Positions 17,656 to 25,405 of a stretch of 37,161 bases of DNA are shown here, one piece after another (positions within the stretch are counted from its first letter, which is position 1; each line of letters begins with the position of its first letter). Origin of the DNA: Acidobacteriota bacterium (GTDB lineage Bacteria; Acidobacteriota; Terriglobia; Terriglobales; Acidobacteriaceae); contig JAJZCY010000005.1 of NCBI GenBank assembly GCA_021828835.1, positions 1 to 37,161 of the forward strand, given 5' to 3'. A program made the position numbers and the translations under genes. Under the pieces are notes generated by a model. That model did not search any database. It was not told the origin of the DNA and saw only the letters and a list, made by a program, of their open reading frames with translations.

Positions 17656-17687
17656 ACGAAGGGCAGCCCGGCCGGGCTGCCCTTCGT
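17656..17687 (+). terminator. Perfect 32-bp palindromic hairpin after the porin-like gene
   Basis: acgaagggcagcccgg and its exact complement adjoin, giving a 16-bp perfect palindrome, 28 bp after the stop. There is no U-rich tail, so it may act as a U-less terminator or protect the mRNA 3' end. Confidence 0.5.
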
Positions 17688-17798
17688 GCGTTGGGAGCAG
17701 GGGGCGCACTGCATATGGGCTGGGAGCCCGGGGAAGGCGAGCGCAACCCAGGCTGGTGCGAATCGGGTAGACTGCTCAAGTTGAGGGTTGCGTTTCGA

Positions 17799-19148
17799 AT
17801 GGCAATCAATTTCAAGCACTCTCCGAGGGGGCACGATTTGAAGGACTTGGATCAGCAGAGCAGCCGGCGGACATTTCTCAAGCTGGCGAGCGGGAGCGCC
17901 GCGGGTGCAGTGCTTTCTCCCATGTGCCAGGCGGTGGGGCAGGGTGCGCACGCCGGGCGGCAGCTTTCCGCCAGCCAGGCAGGCGCACTGGGGGACGGCA
18001 AGACGTTGAACACCGGGAAGCTTCAGGCGGCCATCGATCGCCTTGCGGCGCAGGGCGGCGGCACGCTGGTGATTCCCGCGGGGACGTTTCTCTCGGGGGC
18101 CCTCTTTCTGAAGCCAGGAGTGCATCTCCGCCTGGAAAAGGGCGGAGTGCTCAAGGGCTCGACGGAGGTGCGCGACTATCCCATGCGGCGGACGCGCATC
18201 GAAGGCCACTTTCAGCAGTGGCTGCCTGCGCTGATCAACGCTGACGGTTGCGATCAGCTGCGCATTGGCGGAGAGGGCACATTGGACGGCAGCGGAGCGC
18301 CCTTCTGGCAGGCCTTCTGGACGCGTTATCATGCGGACCGCCGGACGACCAACCTGGACGTGCCGCGGCCGCGACTGGCGTTCATCGAGAACTCGCGAGG
18401 CGTGCAGATCTCGGGCATCACCTTCAAGGACTCGGGGTTCTGGAACCTGCATCTCTACCGCTGCCAGCAGGTGCTGGTGGAGAATGTGCGCTTCGAGGTG
18501 CCGGACGGGGTGCGCTGCCCGAGCACCGACGGGACGGACATCGATAGCTGCCAGCATGTGACGATTCGCGGCTGCACCTACCGCGTGGACGACGACTGTG
18601 TTTGCCTGAAGGGCTCCAAGGGGCCGTTTGCGATGAACGACCACGACAGCCCGCCGGTCGAGCACATCCGCATCCAGAACAACACCTACCTGCGGGGCGG
18701 CGGTGTCGCGACGCTGGGCAGCGAGGCGACCATCGTCCGCGACGTTGTGGTGGAGAACTGCAAGGTGCAGGGCCGGGTGCCGGTGGTGCATCTCAAGCTG
18801 CGTCCGGATACGCCGCAGCTCTACGAGGATATTCATTACCGGAACATTACGGTGGACGGGGAGGGGCCGATCTTCGAAGTGCGGCCGTGGAAGCAGTACT
18901 TCGACCTGAAGGGGCAGGCGCCGCCGAAGTCGACCGTGCGCAATGTGACGGTGAACGGAATCAAGGGAAGCTTCGGCTCGTTTGGCGTAATCGAGGGAAC
19001 TCCCGGCCAGACCAGCTTGAGCGGCTTCACGCTCAAGAACATCGACGTGCAACTGAAGAGCCCGGAGCTGAAGGTAGCCCAGGGCATCGATGTGACGGTG
19101 AAGAACGTGACCGTCAATCAGAAGCCGTTTGTGCTGACCCGCGCCTGA
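17799..19148 (+). CDS. Tat-exported glycoside hydrolase family 28-like protein (polygalacturonase-like)
   Basis: The 449-residue protein has a twin-arginine signal (SRRTFLKLASGSAAGA) and a right-handed beta-helix of the GH28/pectinase type: QAAIDRLAAQGGGTLVIPAGTF at the N-terminal cap, GEGTLDGSG, FKDSGFWNLHLYRC, CPSTDGTDIDSC and DDDCVCLKG. These correspond to the family blocks that carry the catalytic aspartates, which are present here. The block that is normally GHG reads GGGVATLGSE, so the usual histidine is missing, and the normal RIK block reads HLKLRP. It may be a divergent hydrolase acting on an uncommon pectin or rhamnogalacturonan-type sugar, or have altered activity. The ATG at 17799 is preferred because it precedes the Tat signal; the ORF-track start at 17691 overlaps the upstream hairpin. 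A 10-bp hairpin follows. Confidence 0.82.
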   Translation: MAINFKHSPRGHDLKDLDQQSSRRTFLKLASGSAAGAVLSPMCQAVGQGAHAGRQLSASQAGALGDGKTLNTGKLQAAIDRLAAQGGGTLVIPAGTFLSGALFLKPGVHLRLEKGGVLKGSTEVRDYPMRRTRIEGHFQQWLPALINADGCDQLRIGGEGTLDGSGAPFWQAFWTRYHADRRTTNLDVPRPRLAFIENSRGVQISGITFKDSGFWNLHLYRCQQVLVENVRFEVPDGVRCPSTDGTDIDSCQHVTIRGCTYRVDDDCVCLKGSKGPFAMNDHDSPPVEHIRIQNNTYLRGGGVATLGSEATIVRDVVVENCKVQGRVPVVHLKLRPDTPQLYEDIHYRNITVDGEGPIFEVRPWKQYFDLKGQAPPKSTVRNVTVNGIKGSFGSFGVIEGTPGQTSLSGFTLKNIDVQLKSPELKVAQGIDVTVKNVTVNQKPFVLTRA

Positions 19149-19157
19149 CCCGCTTTT

Positions 19158-19181
19158 CCCATCCTGCTCGCGCAGGATGGG
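19158..19181 (+). terminator. Hairpin after the GH28-like gene
   Basis: cccatcctgc and gcaggatggg form a perfect 10-bp stem with loop tcgc, 10 bp after the stop codon. It lacks a U-tail on the plus strand. It separates the GH28-like gene from gltX. Confidence 0.5.
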
Positions 19182-19233
19182 CCGCGCAGAGCGACCCCGC
19201 TCAAAGCGCGAGATAGCGTTACGCCCCAGGCGC

Positions 19234-19239
19234 TAGAAT
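19234..19239 (+). promoter_or_regulatory. -10-like TAGAAT upstream of gltX
   Basis: TAGAAT (5 of 6 to consensus) ends 13 nt before the gltX ATG. A purine-rich gaaggtag lies between them, so a very short leader with a ribosome-binding site is possible. No -35 match. Confidence 0.3.
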
Positions 19240-19252
19240 CGAAGGTAGAACG

Positions 19253-20746
19253 ATGCCCGATTCGACGCCTTCCGCCCTGTCTCCGCGCGTACGCTTCGCC
19301 CCTTCGCCGACCGGCTTTCTGCACGTGGGCAGCGCGCGCACCTTCATCTTCAACTGGCTGTTTGCACGCCACCATCACGGCACTATGGTGCTGCGCCTGG
19401 ACGATACCGACGTGGAGCGCAACACCGAGGCCAGCGTGCGGTCCATCTTCGAAGGGCTGCGCTGGCTGGGGCTTGACTGGGACGAGGAGTACAAGCAGTC
19501 GGAGCGGCTGGACCTGCACCGCAAGGCGGCCGAGGCCATCTTCGCCCGGGGTCTGGCTTACCGCGATTTTACGCCGGCGCACGCCGGCGAGGACACGCAG
19601 TCAGGCACGCAGGGAGCAGCCTCCCGTGAGGGAGCCTGGTTGTGCAATCCCGGCATGCGCGAGATGTCGCGCGAGGAGAGCGATCGCCGCGCCGCCGCGG
19701 GCGAGCCGTTTGCGCTGCGCTATCGCGTGCCTCGCGGCCAGGGGCGCATCTTGAGCTTTCAAGACGGTGTCTATGGCCCGCAGTCGAAGATGGCGGACGA
19801 GGTCGAGGACTTCGCGTTGCTGCGCTCGGACGGCATGCCGACCTACCACCTGGCCTCCTGCTTCGACGATGCCGATCTGCGCATCACCCATATCATTCGC
19901 GGCCAGGATCACCTGACCAACACCTTTAAGCACTTGCTGATTTTCGAAGGACTGGATGCCGCGGCCCCGCAGTTCGCCCACCTGCCGCTGCTGGTGGCTC
20001 CGGACGGCGCCAAGCTCTCCAAGCGCAAGCACGGGCCGGTGGTGAGCGTGACCACCTATCGCGATGCCGGTTTTCTGCCGCAGGCGTTCATCAACTTTCT
20101 GTGCCTGCTGGGCTGGTCGCCGAAGAACGACCGCGAGTTTCTGGCCGTGGATGAGATTCGCGAGCTGTTCAGCCTGGATGGCGTCAACCGCGCGAACGCG
20201 GTGGTGAACTTCAAGGAAGACGACCCCTTCGATCCCAAGGCGGTGTGGCTCAACGCGGAACACCTTCGCGCGCTGCCGGTAGAAGAACTGGCGCGCTGCA
20301 TCGAGCCGTTCTTGAAGCAGGCCGGGTTCCAGGCTGCGCCGGAGAAGGTGGCCGCGGTTACGCCCCTCATCCGCGAACGCATCAAGCTGCTGAGCGAAGC
20401 GGTGAGCGCTGCCGACTTTTTCTTTGTTGCGGAGCTGACGCCGTACGATCCGGCAGAGCTCATTCCGCAGAAGGGGGACGCGGCGCTGGCGCGGCGCGTG
20501 CTCGAAAAGGCGCAGGAAGTGCTGGCAGCTACGCCGTTCGATCACGACTCGCTGGACAAGGGGCTGCGCGAGGCGGCGGCTGCGCTGGGCCTGAAGGCCG
20601 GCCCGATGTTTCAGCCGATTCGGGTGGCCGTGTGCGGGCGCAAGAACGCGCCGCCGCTGTTTGAGACACTGGTGGTGCTGGGACGGGAGACCTGCCTGGA
20701 ACGGATCGGGCAAGCCGAAGCCCGCCTCGCCTCCTTGCAGGTTTGA
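19253..20746 (+). CDS. gltX: Glutamate--tRNA ligase
   Basis: The 497-residue class-Ic aminoacyl-tRNA synthetase charges tRNA-Glu with glutamate. The HIGH-type signature is [17 protein letters not shown] (residues 15-31) and the KMSKS-type loop is KLSKRKHGP near residues 253-261. Other GluRS blocks are [52 protein letters not shown] and [12 protein letters not shown]. The C-terminal helical part is the anticodon-binding region. The insert around residues 104-140 ([20 protein letters not shown]) is hydrophilic, lacks the zinc cysteines found in some GluRS, and probably loops out. The start at 19253 has gaaggtag upstream. A toxin-antitoxin pair and glnS follow on the same strand. Confidence 0.95.
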   Translation: MPDSTPSALSPRVRFAPSPTGFLHVGSARTFIFNWLFARHHHGTMVLRLDDTDVERNTEASVRSIFEGLRWLGLDWDEEYKQSERLDLHRKAAEAIFARGLAYRDFTPAHAGEDTQSGTQGAASREGAWLCNPGMREMSREESDRRAAAGEPFALRYRVPRGQGRILSFQDGVYGPQSKMADEVEDFALLRSDGMPTYHLASCFDDADLRITHIIRGQDHLTNTFKHLLIFEGLDAAAPQFAHLPLLVAPDGAKLSKRKHGPVVSVTTYRDAGFLPQAFINFLCLLGWSPKNDREFLAVDEIRELFSLDGVNRANAVVNFKEDDPFDPKAVWLNAEHLRALPVEELARCIEPFLKQAGFQAAPEKVAAVTPLIRERIKLLSEAVSAADFFFVAELTPYDPAELIPQKGDAALARRVLEKAQEVLAATPFDHDSLDKGLREAAAALGLKAGPMFQPIRVAVCGRKNAPPLFETLVVLGRETCLERIGQAEARLASLQV

Positions 20747-20772
20747 TAGCATAGGCGCGAAAGTGCTAGCAT
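20743..20772 (+). promoter_or_regulatory. Promoter of the toxin-antitoxin pair
   Basis: TTGATA (-35) and TAGCAT (-10) are spaced by 18 bp, overlapping the end of gltX. The predicted transcript starts about 20 nt before the antitoxin ATG, where ggtgagag serves as a ribosome-binding site. This gives the module its own transcription apart from gltX. Confidence 0.5.
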
Positions 20773-20799
20773 TGCATGCGAAGGTTGAATGGTGAGAGC

Positions 20800-21042
20800 A
20801 TGGCGAACCTGACAATCCGCAATCTCTCCGAAGAGACTCACCGGGCTTTGCGCATGCGCGCCGCCCGGCATGGCCGGTCCACGGAGGCCGAGGTCCGCTT
20901 CATTCTCGAAGAAAATGTCCGGCCTGCCAATCGCCTCAAAATCGGCTCGGAGATTCATCGCATCGCCAGCGAGATCGGCAACATGGACGACTTGGAGATC
21001 TGCCGCAAGCGAAGCCCTATCCGGGGAGCGGATTTCGAGTGA
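20800..21042 (+). CDS. FitA/VapB-like ribbon-helix-helix antitoxin
   Basis: The 80-residue protein starts MANLTIRNLSEETHRALRMRAARHGRSTEAEVRFILEENV, the ribbon-helix-helix DNA-binding pattern of FitA-type antitoxins (short beta strand with NLTIRNL, then two helices). The acidic C-terminus (ASEIGNMDDLEICRKRSPIRGADFE) is the expected toxin-wrapping tail. The dimer should bind the promoter at about 20743-20772 and repress the operon, more tightly when bound to the toxin. Its stop codon overlaps the toxin start by 4 nt (GTGA), which couples translation. The ORF track starts at 20776 (MRRLNGES...), but the ATG at 20800 matches the family start and has ggtgag upstream. Confidence 0.85.
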   Translation: MANLTIRNLSEETHRALRMRAARHGRSTEAEVRFILEENVRPANRLKIGSEIHRIASEIGNMDDLEICRKRSPIRGADFE

Positions 21043-21452
21043 TCGTCCTCGATACCAACGTGGTTTCGGAGCCGCTCAAGTCTCAGCCGTCGCCGAAGGT
21101 AATGGAGTGGCTGGACAGCCAGGCGGCCGAAACGCTTTTTCTTACCGCCGTCAGCCGCGCCGAACTCCGCTTTGGCGTGTTGAAGCTGTCGGACGGCAAG
21201 CGCAAAAACGCTCTTGCCGTTCACATCGACCGGGTGCTCAAGCTGTTTGAAGATCGCACGCTCAGCTTCGATGCGGCCGCTGCCGATCAACTGGCCATGA
21301 TCGCGGCGCGTTGCGAACAGGCCGGCAAACGGGCGGTTGCGCCCGACGCTTACATTGCGGCATGCGCCGCAGCGCGGGGCTTTGCCGTGGCCACGCGCAA
21401 TGTAACCCACTTCGAGCACACCGGCGTGCGCGTCATCAACCCCTGGGAGTGA
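21039..21452 (+). CDS. vapC: PIN-domain toxin, FitB/VapC family
   Basis: The 137-residue protein is a PIN ribonuclease. It begins (GTG start) MIVLDTNVVSEPLKSQPSPKVMEWLD, with the first acidic residue in LDTN, a second in SRAELRFG, and the later acidic pair/asparagine in APDAYIAACA and TRNVTHF; these are the metal-binding residues of the fold, all present. PIN toxins cut specific RNAs, often tRNA or rRNA, when the antitoxin is degraded. The start overlaps the antitoxin stop by 4 nt. A strong rho-independent terminator follows, so the module is a self-contained transcription unit placed between gltX and glnS. Length and order are typical of FitB-type systems. Confidence 0.88.
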   Translation: MIVLDTNVVSEPLKSQPSPKVMEWLDSQAAETLFLTAVSRAELRFGVLKLSDGKRKNALAVHIDRVLKLFEDRTLSFDAAAADQLAMIAARCEQAGKRAVAPDAYIAACAAARGFAVATRNVTHFEHTGVRVINPWE

Positions 21453-21463
21453 TCTCATTCGAA

Positions 21464-21492
21464 GGCAAGGCTGCGGCCTTGCCCGACTTTTT
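21464..21492 (+). terminator. Rho-independent terminator of the toxin-antitoxin pair
   Basis: The 8-bp perfect stem ggcaaggc / gccttgcc with loop tgcg is followed after three bases by TTTTT. It lies 12 bp after the toxin stop codon. Transcription reading into glnS is therefore expected to stop here. Confidence 0.8.
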
Positions 21493-21541
21493 CGCCGCAT
21501 CCCCCGGGATGCTTTGCCAGGCCTGACAAGGAATCGCAGTG

Positions 21542-23251
21542 ATGAATACGAATGCAAATCCGGAGGCGGCAGAGGCCCGCACCAACTCGAACTTTCTGCA
21601 CGACATCATCGCCGAGGACGTGCAGACCAAAAAGTACGGCGACGCCGTTATTCAGACGCGCTTTCCTCCCGAGCCCAACGGCTATCTGCACATCGGCCAT
21701 GCCAAAGCCATCTGTCTCGACTTTGGACTCGCGGATGAGTTTGGCGGCAAGACCAACCTGCGCTTCGACGACACCAACCCCGAGAAGGAAGAGCAGGAGT
21801 ATGTCGATTCCATCATGGCGGACGTGCGCTGGCTGGGCTTCGAGTGGGACCGGCTGTGCTACGCCTCCGACTACTTCGGCCAGCTCTATGAGTGGGCGCT
21901 CAAGCTGATCCAGGCCGGGAAGGCGTATGTGGACGATCTGACCGCCGACCAGATTCGCCACTACCGCGGCACGTTGACCGAGCCGGGCAAGGACAGTCCG
22001 TTCCGCAACCGGACGGTTGAGGAGAACCTCGACCTGTTCCAGCGCATGAAGGCTGGCGAGTTTCCCGATGGCAGCCGCGTGCTGCGCGCCAAGATCGACA
22101 TGGCCTCGCCCAACCTGAACATGCGCGATCCGGTGATGTATCGCATTCTGCATGCCACGCATCACCGCACCGGCGACCAGTGGTGCATCTATCCGATGTA
22201 CGACTACGCGCACGGGCAGAGCGATTCGATCGAGAACGTCACGCACTCCATGTGCACGCTGGAGTTCGCCGACCATCAGCCCATCTACCGCTGGTATATC
22301 GAGCAGCTAGGCATCTTCCCCTCGCAGCAGATCGAGTTCGACCGGCTGAACCTGACCTATACGCTACTTTCGAAACGCAAGCTGCTGCAACTGGTGCAGG
22401 AGAAGCGGGTCAGCGGCTGGGACGATCCACGCATGCCCACGCTCAGCGGCTTCCGCCGCCGGGGGTTTACGCCGGAGGCGATCCGCGCCTTTGTGGCATC
22501 GGTGGGCGCATCGCGCACCAACGGGATCGTTGATTTCGAGATGCTGGAGCACTTCCAGCGCGACGACCTGAACCGCCGTGCCCGGCGGGCGATGGCGGTG
22601 CTGCGGCCGCTCAAGGTGATCATTGACAACTACCCGGAGGGCCAGGAGGAGATGGTCGAGGTGGCCAACAATCCCGAGGATCCGGCCGCGGGCGTGCGCC
22701 GAGTACCCTTCGCGCGCGAGATCTACATCGAGCAGGACGACTTCCGCGAGACACCGCCGCCCAAGTACTACCGCCTGTCGCCGGGCAAGGAGGTGCGGCT
22801 GCGCAACGCCTACTTTGTGACCGCGCAAAGCGTGGTGAAGGACGAGGCCGGCAATGTCGTCGAGGTGCATTGCACCTACGATCCGGCCAGCCGTGGCGGC
22901 AACTCGCCGGACGGGCGCAAGGTGAAGTCCACCATCCACTGGGTCTCGGTGAAGCATGCGCTTAGCGCGGAGATCCGGCTGTATGACAAACTCTTCACCA
23001 AACCCGACCCCAACGATCACCCGGAGGGTGGCAGCTTCCTCGACAATCTGAATCCCAACTCACTGGAGAGGATCGCGGACGCCAGGCTGGAGCCCTCGCT
23101 GGGCGAGGCCAGGGTGGAAGAGCGTTACCAGTTTGAGCGCGTGGGGTACTTCTGCCTTGACCCGGAGGCGAAACCGGGTAAGCTGGTGTTCAACCGGACG
23201 CTGGCGCTCAAGGATAGCTGGGCGAAGATCGAGAGAAAAGCCGGAGCCTGA
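21542..23251 (+). CDS. glnS: Glutamine--tRNA ligase
   Basis: The 569-residue class-Ic synthetase joins glutamine to tRNA-Gln. It has [17 protein letters not shown] (HIGH motif), [11 protein letters not shown] (KMSKS-type loop), [48 protein letters not shown] and, at the C-terminus, the two-barrel anticodon-binding part ([42 protein letters not shown]), all as in GlnRS. Its presence beside gltX suggests that this organism charges tRNA-Gln directly, so the GluRS may be the discriminating type. The start is ATG 21542 (GTG 21539 is an equal-frame alternative), with aagga about 9 nt upstream. The toxin-antitoxin terminator lies 50 bp before it; no own promoter is obvious. Confidence 0.96.
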   Translation: MNTNANPEAAEARTNSNFLHDIIAEDVQTKKYGDAVIQTRFPPEPNGYLHIGHAKAICLDFGLADEFGGKTNLRFDDTNPEKEEQEYVDSIMADVRWLGFEWDRLCYASDYFGQLYEWALKLIQAGKAYVDDLTADQIRHYRGTLTEPGKDSPFRNRTVEENLDLFQRMKAGEFPDGSRVLRAKIDMASPNLNMRDPVMYRILHATHHRTGDQWCIYPMYDYAHGQSDSIENVTHSMCTLEFADHQPIYRWYIEQLGIFPSQQIEFDRLNLTYTLLSKRKLLQLVQEKRVSGWDDPRMPTLSGFRRRGFTPEAIRAFVASVGASRTNGIVDFEMLEHFQRDDLNRRARRAMAVLRPLKVIIDNYPEGQEEMVEVANNPEDPAAGVRRVPFAREIYIEQDDFRETPPPKYYRLSPGKEVRLRNAYFVTAQSVVKDEAGNVVEVHCTYDPASRGGNSPDGRKVKSTIHWVSVKHALSAEIRLYDKLFTKPDPNDHPEGGSFLDNLNPNSLERIADARLEPSLGEARVEERYQFERVGYFCLDPEAKPGKLVFNRTLALKDSWAKIERKAGA

Positions 23252-23389
23252 TCGCGGTATTCCGCAGAACAGATGATTCCTTCTGGGAGATCGGCGCGTC
23301 TATCAATCGGGACTCGGCAGGAATTGGAATAGGGGCGGGTTGCGCCGCTCCTGTCGGCGATGTTTCTTTCAAACAGGAAGGAAATCGGG

Positions 23390-23395
23390 TATACT
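23390..23395 (+). promoter_or_regulatory. -10-like TATACT upstream of the one-helix hypothetical
   Basis: TATACT lies 34 bp before the ATG at 23430. The -35 region (tttcaa at about 17 bp) is poor. It is a plausible promoter for the next gene. Confidence 0.3.
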
Positions 23396-23429
23396 CGGCT
23401 CACAGTATCCCCCAAGAGTACGGCCAATA

Positions 23430-23888
23430 ATGCTCGCCTGGAAATCAAGCACGGCCAGGAATCCGGAAGCGAGGGCGACCTCTGCCCACCCGCTGGAGGA
23501 AGCTGCGTCCGCGTTTTCCAGGTGGAGGCAGACCTTCCGGCCCACCGCGCTGGGGTTCATCGCCCTGGCGCTGGCGGTGGTGATCTGGGGCTATGGCTAC
23601 AAGCTTTCGCTCTACTTCACCGCTCCCGATTCCCAAGACGAAATTCCGGCCGCGAAGCTGTGGATCGAGCATCGCAACGGGTACTCCGTTGAATTCCGCG
23701 TCACCGCGGAGCGGCAGTTTCTCCGTGACCAGCACTGGCATTCCACGTCGATGCTGGCCACCGCGCAACTGCCGGACTTGGTTTCCATCTGGTCGGCCTT
23801 CGTTCCCGCTGTTCCTCCTGCCGCTGCGCTTGCGTTCTTCCATTCCGGCGCGCAGCTCCGTGCTCCTCCTTCCTCCTCCTTGTGCTGA
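23430..23888 (+). CDS. Hypothetical protein with one membrane segment (152 aa)
   Basis: I do not recognise the family. From ATG 23430 the product has a basic N-terminal cytoplasmic part, one clear membrane helix (ALGFIALALAVVIWGYGYKLSLYF, near residues 45-68), then an outer part of about 85 residues with mixed composition ending in a Pro/Ala/Ser-rich tail (VPAVPPAAALAFF...APPSSSLC). No zinc motif typical of anti-sigma factors is present. It lies 164 bp before an ECF sigma factor on the same strand; co-regulation is possible but not shown. The ribosome-binding site is weak. The ORF-track start at 23340 is unlikely because it runs through the promoter-like region. Confidence 0.55.
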   Translation: MLAWKSSTARNPEARATSAHPLEEAASAFSRWRQTFRPTALGFIALALAVVIWGYGYKLSLYFTAPDSQDEIPAAKLWIEHRNGYSVEFRVTAERQFLRDQHWHSTSMLATAQLPDLVSIWSAFVPAVPPAAALAFFHSGAQLRAPPSSSLC

Positions 23889-24052
23889 TCTAGCTCACTT
23901 GCATCCGCGGATCTGAGGCCCTGGGTAAGGCTGCATACCTGCATCCGCGATGCTGCGCTTTGTCGAGCAGATCCAGGCCGTGGCAAGTTTCAGGACAACT
24001 TCGCTTGCTGCGGCGCGCACCGGGAAGAGCATAGCCAAGGAGTCATATCTTT

Positions 24053-24643
24053 ATGGCAAGCACTACGGTTTCAGCGCACTTCGCGCCCGATCCCTCTGTG
24101 TGGGACGATCGGGTGGCGACTTTTGTGCAGACCGCTGAGCGCCGCCGCGAGCACTTTCTGCGGCTGGCGAGGCGGGTAACGCCTTGCAGGGAAGAAGCAG
24201 AAGACATCGTTCAGGAAGCCATGTTGCGCGCTTTCAGGAGCCTGCCCCGGTTCCGGGGCGACGCGCAGATGAGCACATGGCTGCAGACCATCGTGCAGAA
24301 CGCGGTACGCGAATGGCTGCGGCAAAACCGCGGAACCATCCTGGTCTCCATCGAATCCTCCGGAGACGAGGACAGCGCGCCGCTGGATCTGCCCGACCGG
24401 CGGAGAAGCCCCGAAGACTGGTGCGAACACTCGGAGATGCAGGCCATCCTGCTCGGCGAGATCGAGAAGCTGGGGGCGATCTACCGGCAGGCCATCCGCA
24501 TGTGCGCGCTGGAGCAGATCTCGCAGGAGGAGACCGCTCAGGCACTCCAGGTGACGGTGCCAGCCGTCAAGACCCGGGTCTTCCATGCCAAGCGCCGGTT
24601 GAGGGGCGCACTGGAAAAGCGCCTGGCCAACCGCAACAACTAG
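24053..24643 (+). CDS. RNA polymerase sigma factor, ECF (sigma-70 group 4) family
   Basis: The 196-residue protein has sigma region 2 (EEAEDIVQEAMLRAFRSLPRF, with STWLQTIVQNAVREWLR) and region 4 (YRQAIRMCALEQISQEETAQAL, VPAVKTRVFHAKRRLRGAL with the helix-turn-helix), joined by a short linker rich in Asp and Pro, and lacks region 3. It should direct RNA polymerase to a dedicated set of stress or envelope promoters. The ATG is preceded by aaggag 10 nt upstream. No anti-sigma gene follows; the next gene is convergent, and the upstream one-helix protein is the only candidate partner, with no direct evidence. The ECF subgroup cannot be assigned by eye. Confidence 0.9.
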   Translation: MASTTVSAHFAPDPSVWDDRVATFVQTAERRREHFLRLARRVTPCREEAEDIVQEAMLRAFRSLPRFRGDAQMSTWLQTIVQNAVREWLRQNRGTILVSIESSGDEDSAPLDLPDRRRSPEDWCEHSEMQAILLGEIEKLGAIYRQAIRMCALEQISQEETAQALQVTVPAVKTRVFHAKRRLRGALEKRLANRNN

Positions 24644-24651
24644 ACCACAAC

Positions 24652-24685
24652 CTGCGCGCCGCGCTCACAACCGGCCGGCGCGCAG
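24652..24685. terminator. Inverted repeat between convergent sigma factor and MurU-like genes
   Basis: ctgcgcgccg (24652-24661) and cggcgcgcag (24676-24685) form a perfect 10-bp stem with a 14-nt loop. It covers the 3' end of the minus-strand gene and lies just after the sigma factor. There is no U-tail, so bidirectional termination is only possible, not certain. Confidence 0.3.
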
Positions 24686-25405
24686 ATCCTCCTCCGCAGC
24701 CAATAAACTTTCTGGACGGCCCAGGTCGCGCCAGCGGCATCCGTCCGCCCGAAAGGCCGCGATCTTTTCTCCGCGCCCGGCCAGGCGCAGGTACGCGGGG
24801 ATAATCGGGAACTCACCGTCTTCCTCGAGCAGCGAGAGCAGGCGCGGTGAGACCGCGTGGATGCCGCAGAAGGCGAGCGCGTCGGGGCGATCGGCCGGGC
24901 GAGCCAGTTCCGGTTCACCGTCCCGCCCGGCGCGCCGCCCGCAGAGAAGCCCGTCCTGATCGAAGAGCAGATAACGGGAGGTGGAGCGCTCCTGCACGGC
25001 CAGCGTGGCCAGCGCGCCGCTTTCGCGGTGCTGCTGCAACAGCAGGGCCAGGTCGATGTTGCTTATGACATCCACGTTGTGAAGCAGGAAGGGCTGATCG
25101 CGCTCTGTACCCTCAAGAAAGAACCACGCCGCCTGCTTAAGTCCGCCGCCGGTGTCGAGCAGCAGTTCTTCGCGCGAAATCTCGATGCGCATGCCGAAGT
25201 TGCGATGCGCCGCCAGAAAGTCCTCCACCAGATCGGCGAAGTGGTGGGTGTTGACGATGGCTTCGGTGACGCCGAAGCTGCGCAGCCGCTCCAGGCAGAT
25301 CTCCAGCAGGGTTCGGCCGTTGAGCGTCACCAGGGCCTTGGGCCGGTCGTTGGTGAGGGGGCGCAGGCGGGTGCCCAGGCCGGCTGCGAGGACCATGGCC
25401 TTCAT
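24665..25405 (-). CDS. Sugar-1-phosphate nucleotidyltransferase, MurU-like
   Basis: The 246-residue protein is a nucleotidyltransferase of the GlmU/RmlA superfamily. The activating signature is at the start: MKAMVLAAGLGTRLRPLTNDRPKALV; later blocks are IVNTHHFADLVEDFL, LDTGGGLKQAAWFF, LLHNVDVISNIDL (metal-binding Asp) and the C-terminal WRDLGRPESLL. In Pseudomonas putida the similar MurU makes UDP-MurNAc from MurNAc-1-phosphate in cell-wall recycling; a mannose-1-phosphate guanylyltransferase is an alternative. The assignment as MurU-like rests on the gene directly upstream, whose stop overlaps this ATG by 4 nt (ATGA) and which encodes a predicted anomeric sugar kinase. The length is close to MurU, with no C-terminal left-handed helix as in GlmU. 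It converges with the ECF sigma factor. Confidence 0.8.
   Translation of the reverse strand: MKAMVLAAGLGTRLRPLTNDRPKALVTLNGRTLLEICLERLRSFGVTEAIVNTHHFADLVEDFLAAHRNFGMRIEISREELLLDTGGGLKQAAWFFLEGTERDQPFLLHNVDVISNIDLALLLQQHRESGALATLAVQERSTSRYLLFDQDGLLCGRRAGRDGEPELARPADRPDALAFCGIHAVSPRLLSLLEEDGEFPIIPAYLRLAGRGEKIAAFRADGCRWRDLGRPESLLAAEEDLRAGRL

Noticed and set aside
23901-23949. Direct repeat gcatccgcg at 23901 and 23941, 40 bp apart, before the ECF sigma factor
   Set aside because: Only 9 bp and GC-rich; no further copy or regulator link was found, so chance is likely.
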